Shown: positions 23,428 through 35,740 of the stretch, one piece after another
Layout of the letters: each line of letters starts with the position of its first letter
Position numbering within the stretch: position 1 is the stretch's first letter
NCBI RefSeq assembly: GCF_000685905.1
Contig: NZ_JMKZ01000001.1
Location: forward strand, 124,001 to 188,000
Direction: 5' to 3'
From: Mycoplasmoides pirum ATCC 25960
GTDB lineage: Bacteria > Bacillota_I > Bacilli_A > Mycoplasmatales > Mycoplasmoidaceae
Length of the DNA stretch: 64,000 nt
Position numbers and translations under genes: made by a program
Notes under the pieces: model-generated
Told to the model about the DNA's origin: nothing
Database searches by the model: none
Seen by the model: the letters and a program-made list of their open reading frames with translations, nothing else

Positions 23428-26400
23428 ATGAAAAAAACAAAGTTCATATATAAACATATACATTCTCTAATAGTTTTATTAGTGATTTCAGTTTCTTCTT
23501 TATTTGTATTTGATTTAAGTAATACAGTTATTTATTCTCCTATTAACACTAATAATAGTTCTGAAGCTACTGAAAATCTTGATTACTACAAATATGCAAA
23601 AGTAGATCCTCTTTATCCTGTTAAAATTTTAAGAAAAACTGGAAATGATCGAAAGAAAATTAATTTCCTTTTTTTAGGTGATAATTATGCAGAAAACGCT
23701 GATCCAAATGCATTTGCAGATTTTATATATCCTAAAGTAGTTTTACCTTGATTGTCTAGTTCCTCAAAAAAAAGTAGTTCTACTATTAGATATCCTTGAA
23801 TACCTAGAGCAAGAGTTCCTTATCAAACATTTTTGAATGATAAATTTAATATTTATTCTATTCAACCTAATTACAAAATAGAATCTAGTCCAAGCTCTCA
23901 GGAAAGTTTTTTTGGAATGACAACTTCACGTTTTATCTCTACCCCTGATTTTGGAGTAACAAAATTAAGAGTTTTATCCTATGATCTTTCTAAAAATTTC
24001 TTAGAAGATGGAGGAATAATAAAACCTAATTGAATTGGTATGGTTAGAAATGGTGGCGTAGGTCGAGCTAATTCATCACCAAGCACTGGACAATACAATA
24101 CTACTACAAGTGATTGATGATTAACTCATGTTCATGAACAAGGACACTCAATATATGGATTAAGTGATGAATATGTGGAAAATATGCCTACTAATTCTCC
24201 AAATAGTATTTATCTTACTGGAGTTAAAGATGATTTGAGTAATGCAAAAGATTATTTATCTAACATCCCTTGAAGAGAATTTCTAGGATTTCGTGGAATA
24301 ACTTTAGAAGAAAATACAAAATTTCATAATTGATATGTTCCATCATATAGTTGCGACATGCGTAGTCTTTCTCATTATCAAGATTTTTGTGAAGTATGTA
24401 CTCATGAAATGATTAAAAGGGGAGCGAAAATAACTCAGGAAGAATTATTTTATATTGCTGATCCACAATTGACACCACAAGAAAACCGTCCTATATGAAA
24501 TAAAAAATTTTCTTCAGATAACACATATTCTAGAGCTTCTTTAGAACAAATGGAATTATATAGTTACAACATTAATACTGCTTCAAACAAACATTTAGAT
24601 TTTAGAACAGTTGTTGATAATCTTACACCTAAAACAAAAAGAATAAAAGCCAAAATATTAATAACAAATTCATCTGGAAAATCTAAATTTTCTGAAGATT
24701 CAGATATTTATACAATTCAACCTCGAGAACTTAAAGGAATTACATTCCAAACTAAAAAAAAGGTTTTAGGTGAATTAGTCAATGATCAAGACAAAATAAT
24801 TGGTGAAATCATTGATGTTGATACGAATGAAGTATTAGCAACAAGTTTGGATAGAATAAATGCTTATAATCAACAATACAAAAAAAATGAAGAAAATATA
24901 GGTAAAGAATTATATAAAGTTACAATTAATTTTATTGATAAAAGTACAAATAAACCATTGGCTGACGTCAAACCAACTATTTTAATAAAAAGAGACAAAA
25001 CAAAATTTAAGTTAGAAAAAATTCTTTTTGATGGTTATAAATTAGATTCATCTCTAAGTAAGATTAATAATCAGGAATTAATGATTAATGGTCAAGATAA
25101 AGAATTTAATTATTATTATGATAAATTGCGATCAAAGAAATTAAAGCTAAAATTAATTGATCCTTCAAAAAATAATCAAACAATTCAGCAAAAAGAAGCA
25201 ACTGTTTATGAAGGGCAAACTTTTGTTCCAAGTGATTCTGATTTTTTCTTATATGATTTAAAAAATCTTAACAATAAGAACCCAAATTATAACGCTGAAT
25301 GAAAACAATCTGTTATTTATCCAAAAATTAATTATGATTACAACAAAATTAATGATGATAGTGAACTAATATATTCTGTTAGTGATAAAATTCCTTATTA
25401 TACTCTTGGTAATAATTTTGAAATTAATCAAGGAAATAATATTGAATCCATCAAAAATGATTTTGATCATTTTGTTGAATACAATTATACTTTCAACCAA
25501 CAACATAATAATAAAAATATAATTTGAAATGAGGTAGATACTTCTACACCCGGATATTACAAACTTTACTTTTTTCATGATTACAATGAAATAAACAGAA
25601 AAAACAAATTAAGTGATCCTTTTGCTTTTCAAATAATTAATGTTAAAGTTAAAAAAATTGATAGTTATATACCAGATCAACTAGAAGCAGAAATTAATCG
25701 AATAAATTCATTAATGTTATGAATGAAAAATTTTGAAGAAGATCGCGGAACTCTTAAAGATTTTGAATCTTTAAATAAAGACAACTTACTTGATAACTTG
25801 TCAAATTTTAATTTTAATAAAACCAAATTTAATTACGAAGTTGTTAATTTTCAAAAAAATGACTGAGGATCTACGGGTAATTCTAAAGAAATAAAATTTA
25901 ATATTAAAGTATTAGATAAAAAATCAAAAAAAATTAAAGAATCAAAACTTTTTGATAAATACATTTATTTAAATGATGATCCATTGATACCAAAAAAAGA
26001 TTTGATTGATTTAGACAATGAAATTATTAAACTTAACTCAAAAAATATTTTATTAAATAAAACAACATTTACTAAAGATGAAATTAATGTTATTAACGAA
26101 TTAAATTTCGTCAATTATATAAATTGAAGTGATATAGCTATTGATTCAAACAGAAAAGATTATTCTATTACAAACTTTGATAAAGAAAACAATATTTTTA
26201 CTTTTCAAATTCAAATCAAATTAAAAAATTATTCAATGTCTCAAAAAACAAAAATGTTTATCTTAAACTATAGTATTAATAATAGTGAAAAAGATAATGA
26301 ATTGAATATTGAAAAAGAAAGAATTGATGGTTTGACATTATCTTTAAATAAAATTTCATTCACTAACGACGAATTGAATAGTTTAGTTAAAAATCCTAAT

Positions 26401-26739
26401 TCATTATCAAATTATTTAGATGATTGAAATCCAATAAGTGGATTTTTATATAAATTTGAAATTACAAATAATTTAGAAAATAAACAATTAAATTTAGTAA
26501 TTGAAATAAGTAAAAGTAATGATATTGATAATAAAGTGTTATCTAAAATTTTTGTTTTTAATTATTCACTTGAAAATGAAGGATCCAAACCTGATCAGCC
26601 AATTATGCCTAAAAACCCTGTTAATAAAGAAGATAATTCAAATAACACGTTATTAATTTCTTTATCAGTCTCAATACCTTTAATTATTATAGTTGCTTCA
26701 ATAATTGCTTTTTCTATTCGTAGAAAAACCAGAAAATAA
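23428..26739 (+). CDS. Membrane-anchored M64-type (IgA peptidase family) metalloprotease, copy 1
   Basis: A 1103-residue surface protein. A signal/anchor helix lies near residues 14-32. The N-terminal third is a protease domain: FLFLGDNYAEN at ~residue 75 resembles the GDGYT start of family M64, and HVHEQGHSIYGLSDEY places the zinc site at His236-Glu237-His240 with the family's downstream DEY. Residues ~490-570 form a MucBP-like module (VTINFIDKSTNKPL ... FDGYKLDSS ... FNYYYDKL). Asn/Lys-rich domains follow, then one lipoprotein-like ~95-residue repeat, and a C-terminal TM helix with a basic tail (RRKTRK). M64 is the family of the Clostridium ramosum IgA protease; the target here is unknown. 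The paralogue follows after 168 bases. Confidence 0.82.
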
Positions 26740-26907
26740 AGTTATTTTGAAAAAAATTATTATTTATAGTTATTTTTTAGACCAATAAATTTAAAGGCAA
26801 AATAATTTAAATTTTTTATATTGCTTAACATTAAATATTAGAAATAAGTAAGTCATTTTAGTACAATTATATACATTTAAATTTTTGTTTGCTGGACATG
26901 CGTTATT

Positions 26908-29900
26908 ATGAAAAAATGAGAAAAAACAAAATCCCTATATATATATATATATTCGCTAGTAATTTTATTAGTAGTTTCAGTTTCTTCTTTATTCATCTTT
27001 GATTTAAGCAACACTGTTCTTTATTCACCTATTAATACTAGCAATAGTACTAAAGTTAATGAAGATCTTAATTACTATAAATATGCAAAAGTCGATTCAA
27101 TGTATCCAGTTAAAATTTTAAGAAAAACTGGTGATGATCGAAGGAAAATAAATTTTTTGTTTTTGGGTGACAATTATGCTGAAAATGCAGATCCCAATGT
27201 TTTTTCAAATCTTATGTATTCCAATATAGTTTTGCCTTGATTATCTAGTCCAACGTGGGGCAATAATACTGATGGATATTATAAATCTTATACACAAAGA
27301 ACAAGAATTCCATATCAAACATTTTTAAATGATAAATTTAATATTTACTCTATACAACCTAATTATAAAACTGAATCTAGTAGTTCAATTCCAAATAGTT
27401 TTTTTGGTATGACAACATCGAATTTTACTTCTGTGGCAAATTTTGGAGTAACTAAATTTAGAGTTTTATCTTATGATCTTTCTAAGAATTTTTTAGAAGA
27501 TGGAGGATTAATAAAACCCGATTGAATTGCTATGGTTCGAAATGGTGGAGATGGTAGAGCTAACACAAACCCATTTGGTAAACAATACAACACTACTACA
27601 AAAGATTCAACATGAACTCATATTCACGAGCAAGGACATTCTATATATGGTTTAGAAGATGAATATGAAGAAAGTAAACCTGATGGAGCAGCCAATAGTG
27701 TTCATATTGTTGGTATTAATGATGACTTAAGTAATGCAGAAAATTTTTTATCTAGCATTAGATGAAGAGAATTTCTAGGATTTAGAGGCATAAGTTTAGT
27801 AGAAAATTCTAAATTTCCCAATTATTATATACCGTCATACGATTGCTTGATGTCAAACGGAAAAAATTATATAGATTTTTGCGAAGTATGTACTCATCAA
27901 ATGATCAAAAGAGCAACACAAATAACTCAACAAGAATTATTTTATATAGCTGATCCACAATTAACACTGAAAGAAAATCGGCCAGTATGAAATAAAAAAT
28001 TTTCTGCAGATAATATATATTCTAGAATTACATTAGAAGAAATGGAATTATATGATTACAATATTGAAAATGCATCAAGCAAACATTTAGATTTTAGAAC
28101 AGTTATTGATAATCTTACATCTAAAGCAAGAAGAATAAAAGCTAAAATTTCAATAACAAATTCATCTAAAAAATCTAAATTTTCTGAAGAATCAGAAATT
28201 TATACAATTCAACCTCAGGAACTTAAAGGAATTACATTTCAAACTAAAACTTCTGCTCCAAGTGGTTTAATCAATAATCAAGATGAAATAATTGGTGAAA
28301 TTGTTGATGCTGATACAAATGAAGTATTAGCAACAAGTTTAGATAGGATAAACGAAAATAATCAAAAAAAAGTGAATAATTCAAAAGAAAATGAAAACAA
28401 TAATATTGAAAAAAATGTAGGTAAAGAACTACATAAAGTTTCAATTAATTTTATTGATAAAAGCACAAGTAAGCCATTACCCGATATAAAACCAACTATT
28501 TTAATAAAAAGAGACAAAACAAAATTTAAATTAGAAAAAATTCTTTTTAATGGTTATAAATTGGATGCTAATCAAAGCAAAATTGATAATCAGGAATTAA
28601 TGATTAATGGTCAAGATCAAGAGTTTAATTATTATTATGAGAAATTGCCATCAAAAAAATTAAAACTAAAATTAATTGATCCTTCAAAAAATAATGAAAC
28701 AATTCAACAAAAAGAAGTAACTGTTTACGAAGGACAAACTTTTGTTCCAAGCGATTCTGATTTCTTCTTATATGATTTAGAAAATTTTAATAATGATAAT
28801 TCAAATTATAATAATGAATGAAAACAATCAGTTGTTTATCCAAAAATTAATTATGATTACAATAATATCAATAATGATAGTGAATTAATATATTCTATCA
28901 GTGATAAAATTCCTTATCATACTTTAGGCAATGATATTGAAATTAATCAAGGTGATAATATTGCATCTATCAAAGATGATTATGATCATTTTGTAGAATA
29001 TGATCATACATTTAGTCAAAAAATTAACAATAAAAATATAATTTGGAATGAGGTAGACACTTCTACACCTGGATACTACAAGCTTTATTTTTTCCATGAT
29101 TACAGTGAAATAAATAGAAAAAATAAATTAAGTGATCCTTTTGCTTTTCAAATGGTAAATGTCAAAGTTAAAAAAATTGATGGGTATACCCCAGATCCAT
29201 TGGAAGTAGAAATTAATCGAATAAATTCATTAATGTTATGAATGAAAAATTTTGAACAAGATCGTGGAACTCTTAATATTTTTGAATCTCTAAATAAAGA
29301 TAACTTACTTGATAACTTGCCAAATTTTAATTTTAATAAAACCAAATTTAATTATGAAGTTATTGATCTTCAAAAAGATAGTTGAGGATCTACAGGATAT
29401 TCAAAAGAAATAAAATTTAAAATTAGAATTACAGAGAAAATTTCCAAAAATTTTAAAGAATCAAAACTTTTTGAAAAATATATTTATTTAAATGAAAATC
29501 CATCTACACCAACAAAAGATTTAATTTCTGTGGATAATGAAATTATAAGAATTAATTCTATAAAATTTAAGTTAAAAAAAGATAAATTTACTCAAAATGA
29601 AATTAATTTAATTAATGAAAATAATTTTGCTAGTCAAATAAATTGAAATGATGTAACAAATAATTCTTTATTAACTAATAATTACTCTATTGTAAATTTC
29701 AAAAAAGGAAATAATATTTTTACATTTCAAATTCAAGTAACTTCAAAACAAAATTTAATAAGTCAAGATTCTTATTCATTTATATTACCTTATACTATAG
29801 ACAATAATATTCAGGAAGATGAACTAGTAAATGAAAAATTAAGAATTGATAGTTTGAATTTGTCATTAAAGAAAAATTCTTTTTCTTCTCTTGAAATAAA

Positions 29901-30603
29901 CAATTTAATTAATAATCCTGATTCATTAAAAAATAATTTAAATAATTGAGAACCAAAAGAAGGTTTTACATATAAATTTGTACTAGAAACTAAGCAAAAT
30001 GAAAATCAATTAAGTTTAGTCATTAATATAAACAAAAATAATGAAGTTGATAGAGTTTATTCTTCAAAAGAATTTTTATTTGAATATCAACTTAATGATC
30101 CAATACCTGAAAAAAATGATTTACAAATTGAAAAAGAAAGAATTGATAATTTGTCATTATCTTTAAACAAAACTTCATTTACTAATGATGAATTAAATAA
30201 TTTAATTAAAAATCCTAATTCATTATTAAATTATTTAAACAATTGAAGCACAACAACTGGATTTTTATATGAATTTGAAATTACAAACAATTTACAAAAC
30301 AAACAATTAAATTTAATAATTAAAATAAGCAAAATTAATGATTCTAACAATAAAATTACATCTAAAACTTTTGTCTTTAATTATTTACTTCAAAATGATG
30401 AATCTAAACCTGATCAACCTAGTATTCCTGAAAATCCAGATGTAAAACCAGAAGATAAACCAACTATAAATCCTGAAAATCCCATTACAAAAGAAGATAA
30501 TTCAAATAATACATTACTAATTTCTTTATCAGTTTCAATACCTTTAGTTGTTATAGTTGCTTCAATAATTAGCTATTTTGTTTTTAAAAAAATTAAAAAA
30601 TAG
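26908..30603 (+). CDS. Membrane-anchored M64-type metalloprotease, copy 2, possibly phase-variable
   Basis: A 1231-residue paralogue of the preceding gene with the same architecture: N-terminal hydrophobic segment, FLFLGDNYAEN, zinc motif HIHEQGHSIYGLEDEY (His240-Glu241-His244), MucBP-like module, Asn/Lys-rich domains, then three rather than one of the ~100-residue C-terminal repeats, a Pro/Glu linker and a TM helix with a Lys-rich tail. From ATG 26908 the signal region runs through a (TA)8 tract. Two other ATGs (26898, 26916) lie in another frame, and the 26916 start aligns better with copy 1. The reading frame is open from 26908, but the true start depends on the tract length. Confidence 0.78.
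26936..26951. repeat. (TA)8 dinucleotide tract inside the signal-peptide region
   Basis: Eight uninterrupted TA units lie 28 bases inside the second M64 protease gene, where copy 1 has the interrupted sequence ATATATAAACATATACA. Gain or loss of one unit shifts the frame by two bases. Such a tract is a standard substrate for slipped-strand variation. Confidence 0.85.
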
Positions 30604-30677
30604 TTTTTAGAAATATAAAAATGTTTAATTTATAAAAATTAAAGTTTTGAATTAAAAAATAAAACACATAAAATTTA

Positions 30678-30721
30678 CAAAACTAACAAATATAAAAATG
30701 TTATAATATTTGTTAGTTTTG
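30678..30721 (+). terminator. Perfect 16-bp inverted repeat overlapping the tRNA-Gly promoter
   Basis: CAAAACTAACAAATAT (30678-30693) is the exact reverse complement of ATATTTGTTAGTTTTG (30706-30721), with a 12-base loop. The right arm ends on the first base of the tRNA. TATAAT at 30702-30707 spans the loop and right arm and is well placed as the tRNA -10 box. It could end transcription of the upstream protease gene, act as a regulatory palindrome on the tRNA promoter, or both. Confidence 0.7.
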
Positions 30722-30794
30722 CAGATGTAGTTCAATGGTAGAATGTGACCTTGCCAAGGTCAAGACGCGAGTCCGATTCTCGTCATCTGCTCCA
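30721..30794 (+). tRNA. tRNA-Gly (GCC anticodon)
   Basis: Full cloverleaf: acceptor GCAGATG pairs with CATCTGC; the D-arm holds GTTCAATGGTAGAAT; the anticodon stem TGACC/GGTCA frames the loop TTGCCAA with anticodon GCC; the T-loop is TCCGATT within a short stem containing one G-T wobble. Discriminator T and an encoded CCA end at 30794. Confidence 0.95.
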
Positions 30795-30859
30795 TTTATT
30801 TTTTCAAATTTAAATTCTATTTAAATTTTCAAATTACAAAATTAGCGGAGGTTATTCGC

Positions 30860-32686
30860 TTGCCATTAACAATAGTTGGGGCATGCGTAGTCCCGCTAAT
30901 TTATTTTTTTAATAGTTATTTTATTGGAAAGCTTTTTAAAAGATTTTTCCCACAATATAATTCATATTTTTTAACAAGTTTAGGGATGTTTGTATTCTTA
31001 GGGTTAATGTTTATTTTTTCATTATTAACTTTTACCCTTAATACCACTATATTAAATTATTCAATCATTCTTTTAGTTGCTCAAATATTTGCATTATTTT
31101 TTTATCTAATTAATTGAAAATATAGCTTTTCATTTGAAAGAGTTTCTTGGAAAACAATTGTAATATGTTTTGCAATTGCATTAATAATTTTAGGTAGTTG
31201 ATTTTTATCCAATAATATTGTTTATGTCAATAACTCAAACAATTTTGATCAAACTTTAAGTTTTAATTCTTATCAAAATGCTTTAAATACTTATTTATCA
31301 AAAAAAACCACTTGAGATACTTTAGTTTATGATCATAATACTGATCCTTCAGTTATTCAATATAGTTCTTGAAATTCATTAAATTTACTGTGAATTTTTT
31401 TATTTAATATTCCAAAAAATACTTTATTTAGTTCTTATAGCTCTTATTTTGCTAGTTATTCATTATTAGTTATTTATGCAATAATAACTTCAACTGCAAT
31501 TGTGGGTATTTTTAAAAACAATATTGATAACGGAGATCATTTAAAAATTGTTATGATTTTTCTTGTCAATTTTGGAATTAATATTAGTTTATTTTTATTT
31601 GTAACAAATCCTATTAACGGTTTAACATGAATTGTTCCAATAACAATTTTAATTTTAAGAATAATGTATGATAACAACTTAAAAAATTTAAGTTTTAAAT
31701 TAGATTTTTTATTTGCCTTTTTAATGATATCAATGTTTTCATTAACTCAAATTTTTATTATATTGATAATAGCTTTTGTTATTTTTAAAATAATCATGGG
31801 TTTACTGGTAAAACAACAACACGTGTTATCAAGTTTTATGGTTTCATCATTAGGTTTGATGTTTGTTTTAATATTTTTAATACAAAAATTTTCACAAATA
31901 GGTTCAATTATCTACATTATCTCTTTTATTGTATTTTATAGTTTTTGATTTATTTTTATAAGACAAGTTAAATTTAAATCATTGGTTAGATATTTAGAAC
32001 TTTTTTTGCAAAAAAATCTTTTTATTATTTTGGCATTGTTTTTGTCAGTTATTTATGTAGTTTCAATTATTTTGACTTTTGCAAATGGACAAATTAATTT
32101 TAATATCAATTCTTGAATTATTTTTTATAACCCATTTAATATTATAGGTACTAATGTTGAAAATTCACAAACCATAATTAAGATATTTATCAATATTGTT
32201 TTTTGATTATTAAATTTATCTATTTTAGTTTTTTGTTGTTGAAAAATTATATTTTCAAAATTACCTTTATATATAAAATTAAAAAGTAACATTAACCAAA
32301 ACAAACAAATTTTTTGGAATCGAACTATTAATTTTAATAAAAAAACAAATACTAATTTAATTATGGTTAACACTAATTCTTTGCAATCAAAATTGACAAA
32401 ACAAGAAATATATTTAAAAACAGTTAATTTTGAAAATGAATATTTTGTTTTTCTATCATTTTTAATTTTGTTGGTTATTTGAAACCCTTTATCTACGAAT
32501 ATTATTGATAAAATAAACATTGGATGAAATTTAGATGTTTCTTGATTATTTTTTCTATTAATTATTAGCTTGTTGTTCAACAATTTACATTTTAAGAAAG
32601 TCTGAATGAATATTTCTTTAATAAGTTTGTGCTCTGTAACATTATTAACAATCACTACTTTAATTAGTGTTTACAATTTTATTTAA
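30860..32686 (+). CDS. Polytopic membrane protein, possibly glycan-related
   Basis: A 608-residue protein with roughly 12-14 hydrophobic helices and no recognised catalytic motif. A perfect GGAGG at 30846-30850 sits 9 bases before TTG at 30860, which decides that start. After the first five helices comes a ~90-residue hydrophilic loop beginning NNSNNFDQTLSFNSYQNALN, and a second hydrophilic region (~residues 470-530) lies before the last three helices. The overall plan of helices, outward loop and helices is like the larger protein at 56797-59208, which heads a glycosyltransferase cluster, so a GT-C-like role is conceivable but unproven. ligA follows after 13 bases. Confidence 0.75.
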
Positions 32687-32699
32687 TTTAGGATTAATT

Positions 32700-34691
32700 A
32701 TGACTGACAAAGAGTTAATGGATAAATTGGTTAAACTTCTCACAGAATGAGAATATGCATATTATGCTTTAGATAATCCTATTGTGTCTGATGCAGAATA
32801 TGATCATAACCTACAAAAATTAATAGAATTAGAAAAAAAATATCCTGAATGGAAAGACAAAAATTCACCTACATCAAGAGTTGGTGGAATTGTTTTGAAT
32901 AAATTTCAAAAAATTGCACATGAATATTCAATGCTTTCATTAAATAATGCTTTTGATGAAGGGGACATATTGCATTTTGATAAACAAATAAATGAATTTA
33001 TTAAAAAAGATGTTAATGAATATGTTGTAGAGCCAAAAATTGATGGTTTAAGTATTTCTTTAATATATGAAAATAATGAACTAAAACAAGCTTTAACAAG
33101 AGGCGATGGTATTAATGGAGAAGATGTTACAGAAAATGTTAGATCTATTAAAACAATTCCATTAAAAATAAAAACACCTTTTAAAAAAATTACTATTCGT
33201 GGCGAAGTGTTTATTAGCAAAGATAATTTTGAAAAAATTAATTCTACTTTGCCAGATAATAAAAAATTTGCCAATCCTAGAAATTTGGCTGCTGGTTCAT
33301 TACGCAATTTAGATTCTAAAGTAACTGCTAAACGTAATTTAGATGCATATTTATATTATGTACCAAATGCACAAGAACTAGGCTTTAAATCACATTGAGA
33401 AACAATTGAAAATTTAAAACAGTGAGGATTTAAAGTTGCACCTCAAGTTAAACTTGTAAAAAATATAAATGAAGCATGAAAAGAAATTTTAAATTTTCAA
33501 AAAATTAGATCTGATTTATCTTATTCTATTGATGGAGTTGTTTTAAAATTAAATGATATTAATACTTATGAATTATTAGGAAATACTAGTAAGTTTCCTC
33601 GTTGAGCTATAGCATATAAATTTCCAGCTAATAAAGTTCTTACTCAATTAATAGACATTACTACAAGTGTTGGCAGAACAGGCAGAATTAATTATGTAGC
33701 TAATTTAAAAAAAGTAAATGTTGATGGTTCATTTATTAGCAATGCCACTTTACATAATTATGAATACATTAAAGAAAAAGATATAAGAATTAATGATTAT
33801 GTTTATATTTATAAAGCCGGAGATGTCATTCCTAAAGTTTTAGATGTAGCATTTGAAAAACGCGATTCTAAGGTTTATGAATTTTCTAAAATAAATGTTT
33901 GCCCAGAATGTAAAGAAAAATTAGAGCAAATTAATGGAGAAGTTGATCAATATTGTATTAATTTACTTTGTCCAGCTAGAACTTTACAAGGCATAATTCA
34001 TTATTGTACAAGGGACGCAATGAATATTGAAAATGTTTCTGAAAAAATTATTGAATTACTTTATCGCCATCGGTTTATTGAAAATATTTTAGATTTATAT
34101 AGTTTAAATGAAAAAAGAGACACTATCATTGCTGGTTCTTTTAAAATAAAAACAAAAAAAATGAATAACATTTTAGATTCAATTGAAAAATCAAAAAATC
34201 GAAATTTAAGTAATTTAATTTTTGGTTTAGGGATTAGGCATGTTGGGTATACAACAGCAAAAGTTTTAGCAAAAAAATATAACACTATGGATAACTTGAT
34301 GAATGCTACGTTTGACGAATTATGCATAATTAAAGATATTGGCCCAATTGTTGCAAAATCTATTGTTGATTGATTTGCAATGACTAGTAATCAAGAATTA
34401 ATTAAAAACTTGAAAAAATTGAATGTGAATATGATAGAAAACACTATTTCAAATTTTTTAGTTGATTCAAGTTCACCATATTATGATAAGTCGTTTTTAA
34501 TTACTGGCTCTTTTTCTATATCAAGGAATATTATTAAAGAAATAATGTCTCAAAAATTTAATGCTAAATTTAAAAGTTCAATTAGTAAAAATATAGATTA
34601 TATTTTAGCTGGTTCCAATCCCACTAATTCCAAAATTAATTTGGCAAAAGAATTAAATATTCCTATTATTTATGATGAAATTTGAAATTAA
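32700..34691 (+). CDS. ligA: NAD-dependent DNA ligase
   Basis: A 663-residue replicative ligase that seals Okazaki nicks using NAD. Domain Ia (YYALDNPIVSDAEYD) grips NMN; the adenylation motif is EPKIDGLS with Lys113. The OB fold is followed by the four-Cys zinc finger (CPEC ... CINLLCP), helix-hairpin-helix repeats (FGLGIRHVG, IKDIGPIVAKS) and a C-terminal BRCT domain (FLITGSFS...). Full length. UGA Trp codons are frequent. Start ATG 32700 lies just after the membrane protein gene. Confidence 0.97.
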
Positions 34692-34809
34692 TTTTTTTTA
34701 TTTGTTTTGATTTCTTTTTAATCTTTTCAATCAGCAAAATTCAATTATTTTATAATTACACCATTATCATTAATAATGCTTTTTAATTTAAAGAGAGACT
34801 ATATTTTTA

Positions 34810-35736
34810 ATGTCGTTAAATCAATGAAATCCTTCAGAATATATAAATAGTAAAATTCAATCAATTAGAAAAAAGGTTGGAAATAATTATGTTATTTGTT
34901 TAGTTAATTCAGATTTGAATTCTGCAATTTTAGCATCAATTCTTAATCAAGCATTAGGCCCTCAAGTACGATTTCTTTTTATAGATACAGGATTAATATC
35001 TATCAATGAAGAAGAAAAAGTAGATAAATTATTTAATGAATTTCTTAAACTTAAAGTAATAAAATTAAAATCTAATGATTTGTTTTTTAATAATATTGTT
35101 TTGGAATTAAACAAAGAAAACAAAGATTCAGTAATTTTAAACACATTTATGGAAGTTTTTTGTGATTTTATTAACGAATTAGATATACCTATTTATTGCG
35201 TTGCAGATGGAACTTTATTTACTACAGTTTATAAGAGTGAAGATAAACAATATATTGAATACATTCAAGCAATGAAAGATTTAAATTTATTAATTTTACA
35301 ACCATTACGTAATTTAGAGCGCAATCAAATTTTGGATTTAGCTAAATTTTTAAATTTACCAATGAATGTTGCAGAAACTAATTGAAATTCTATTTATGGT
35401 TGTACTGATGCCATGAACTCACCAATTACTAAAAAGAAATTAGAGCTATATTCAAAAATTCAAGATTTGTATACAAAAGAATTACATAAAAATAAATTAT
35501 CAGTATTGAATACAAGATGTTTAATTAATTTTTTAACTAATCAAAGTTTGCGTTATAAAACTTTTTTAAAAAATGAATTTTATATTTCTTTAAGTGTAGT
35601 TGATTTATCCATAAATAAAAATTCAAACAAAATTAATTATTTAAATTTTCCAATTAATTTTTGATCTTCTTTATCTAAAAATATAAAAAATGAAATTCCT
35701 GAAATTAAAGGAGTATCATTAGATTTAATTGAATAA
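34810..35736 (+). CDS. GuaA-like ATP-pyrophosphatase homologue lacking the PP-loop
   Basis: A 308-residue protein. Residues ~30-80 follow the ATP-pyrophosphatase domain of GMP synthetase closely: a hydrophobic strand (YVICLV), then a helix and LNQALGPQVRFLFIDTGL..NEEEKVDKLF, aligning with the known HKAIGDQL..VFVDHGLLRKGE.. pattern. The obligatory SGGVDSS loop is replaced by VNSDLNSA, which lacks the glycines. No glutaminase domain is attached, and the GMP-synthetase C-terminus is unrecognisable. NadE and ThiI share the fold, but the GQ.R..F.D.GL pattern favours GuaA ancestry. It overlaps the region before mnmG (stop 35734-35736, mnmG ATG 35741). Likely non-catalytic, or with changed chemistry. 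Function unknown. Confidence 0.7.
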
Positions 35737-35740
35737 CAAA

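Noticed and set aside
32125-32655. 176-residue open frame on the minus strand inside the polytopic membrane protein
   Set aside because: It mirrors a hydrophobic plus-strand gene with a strong ribosome binding site, and shows no motif or start signal of its own.
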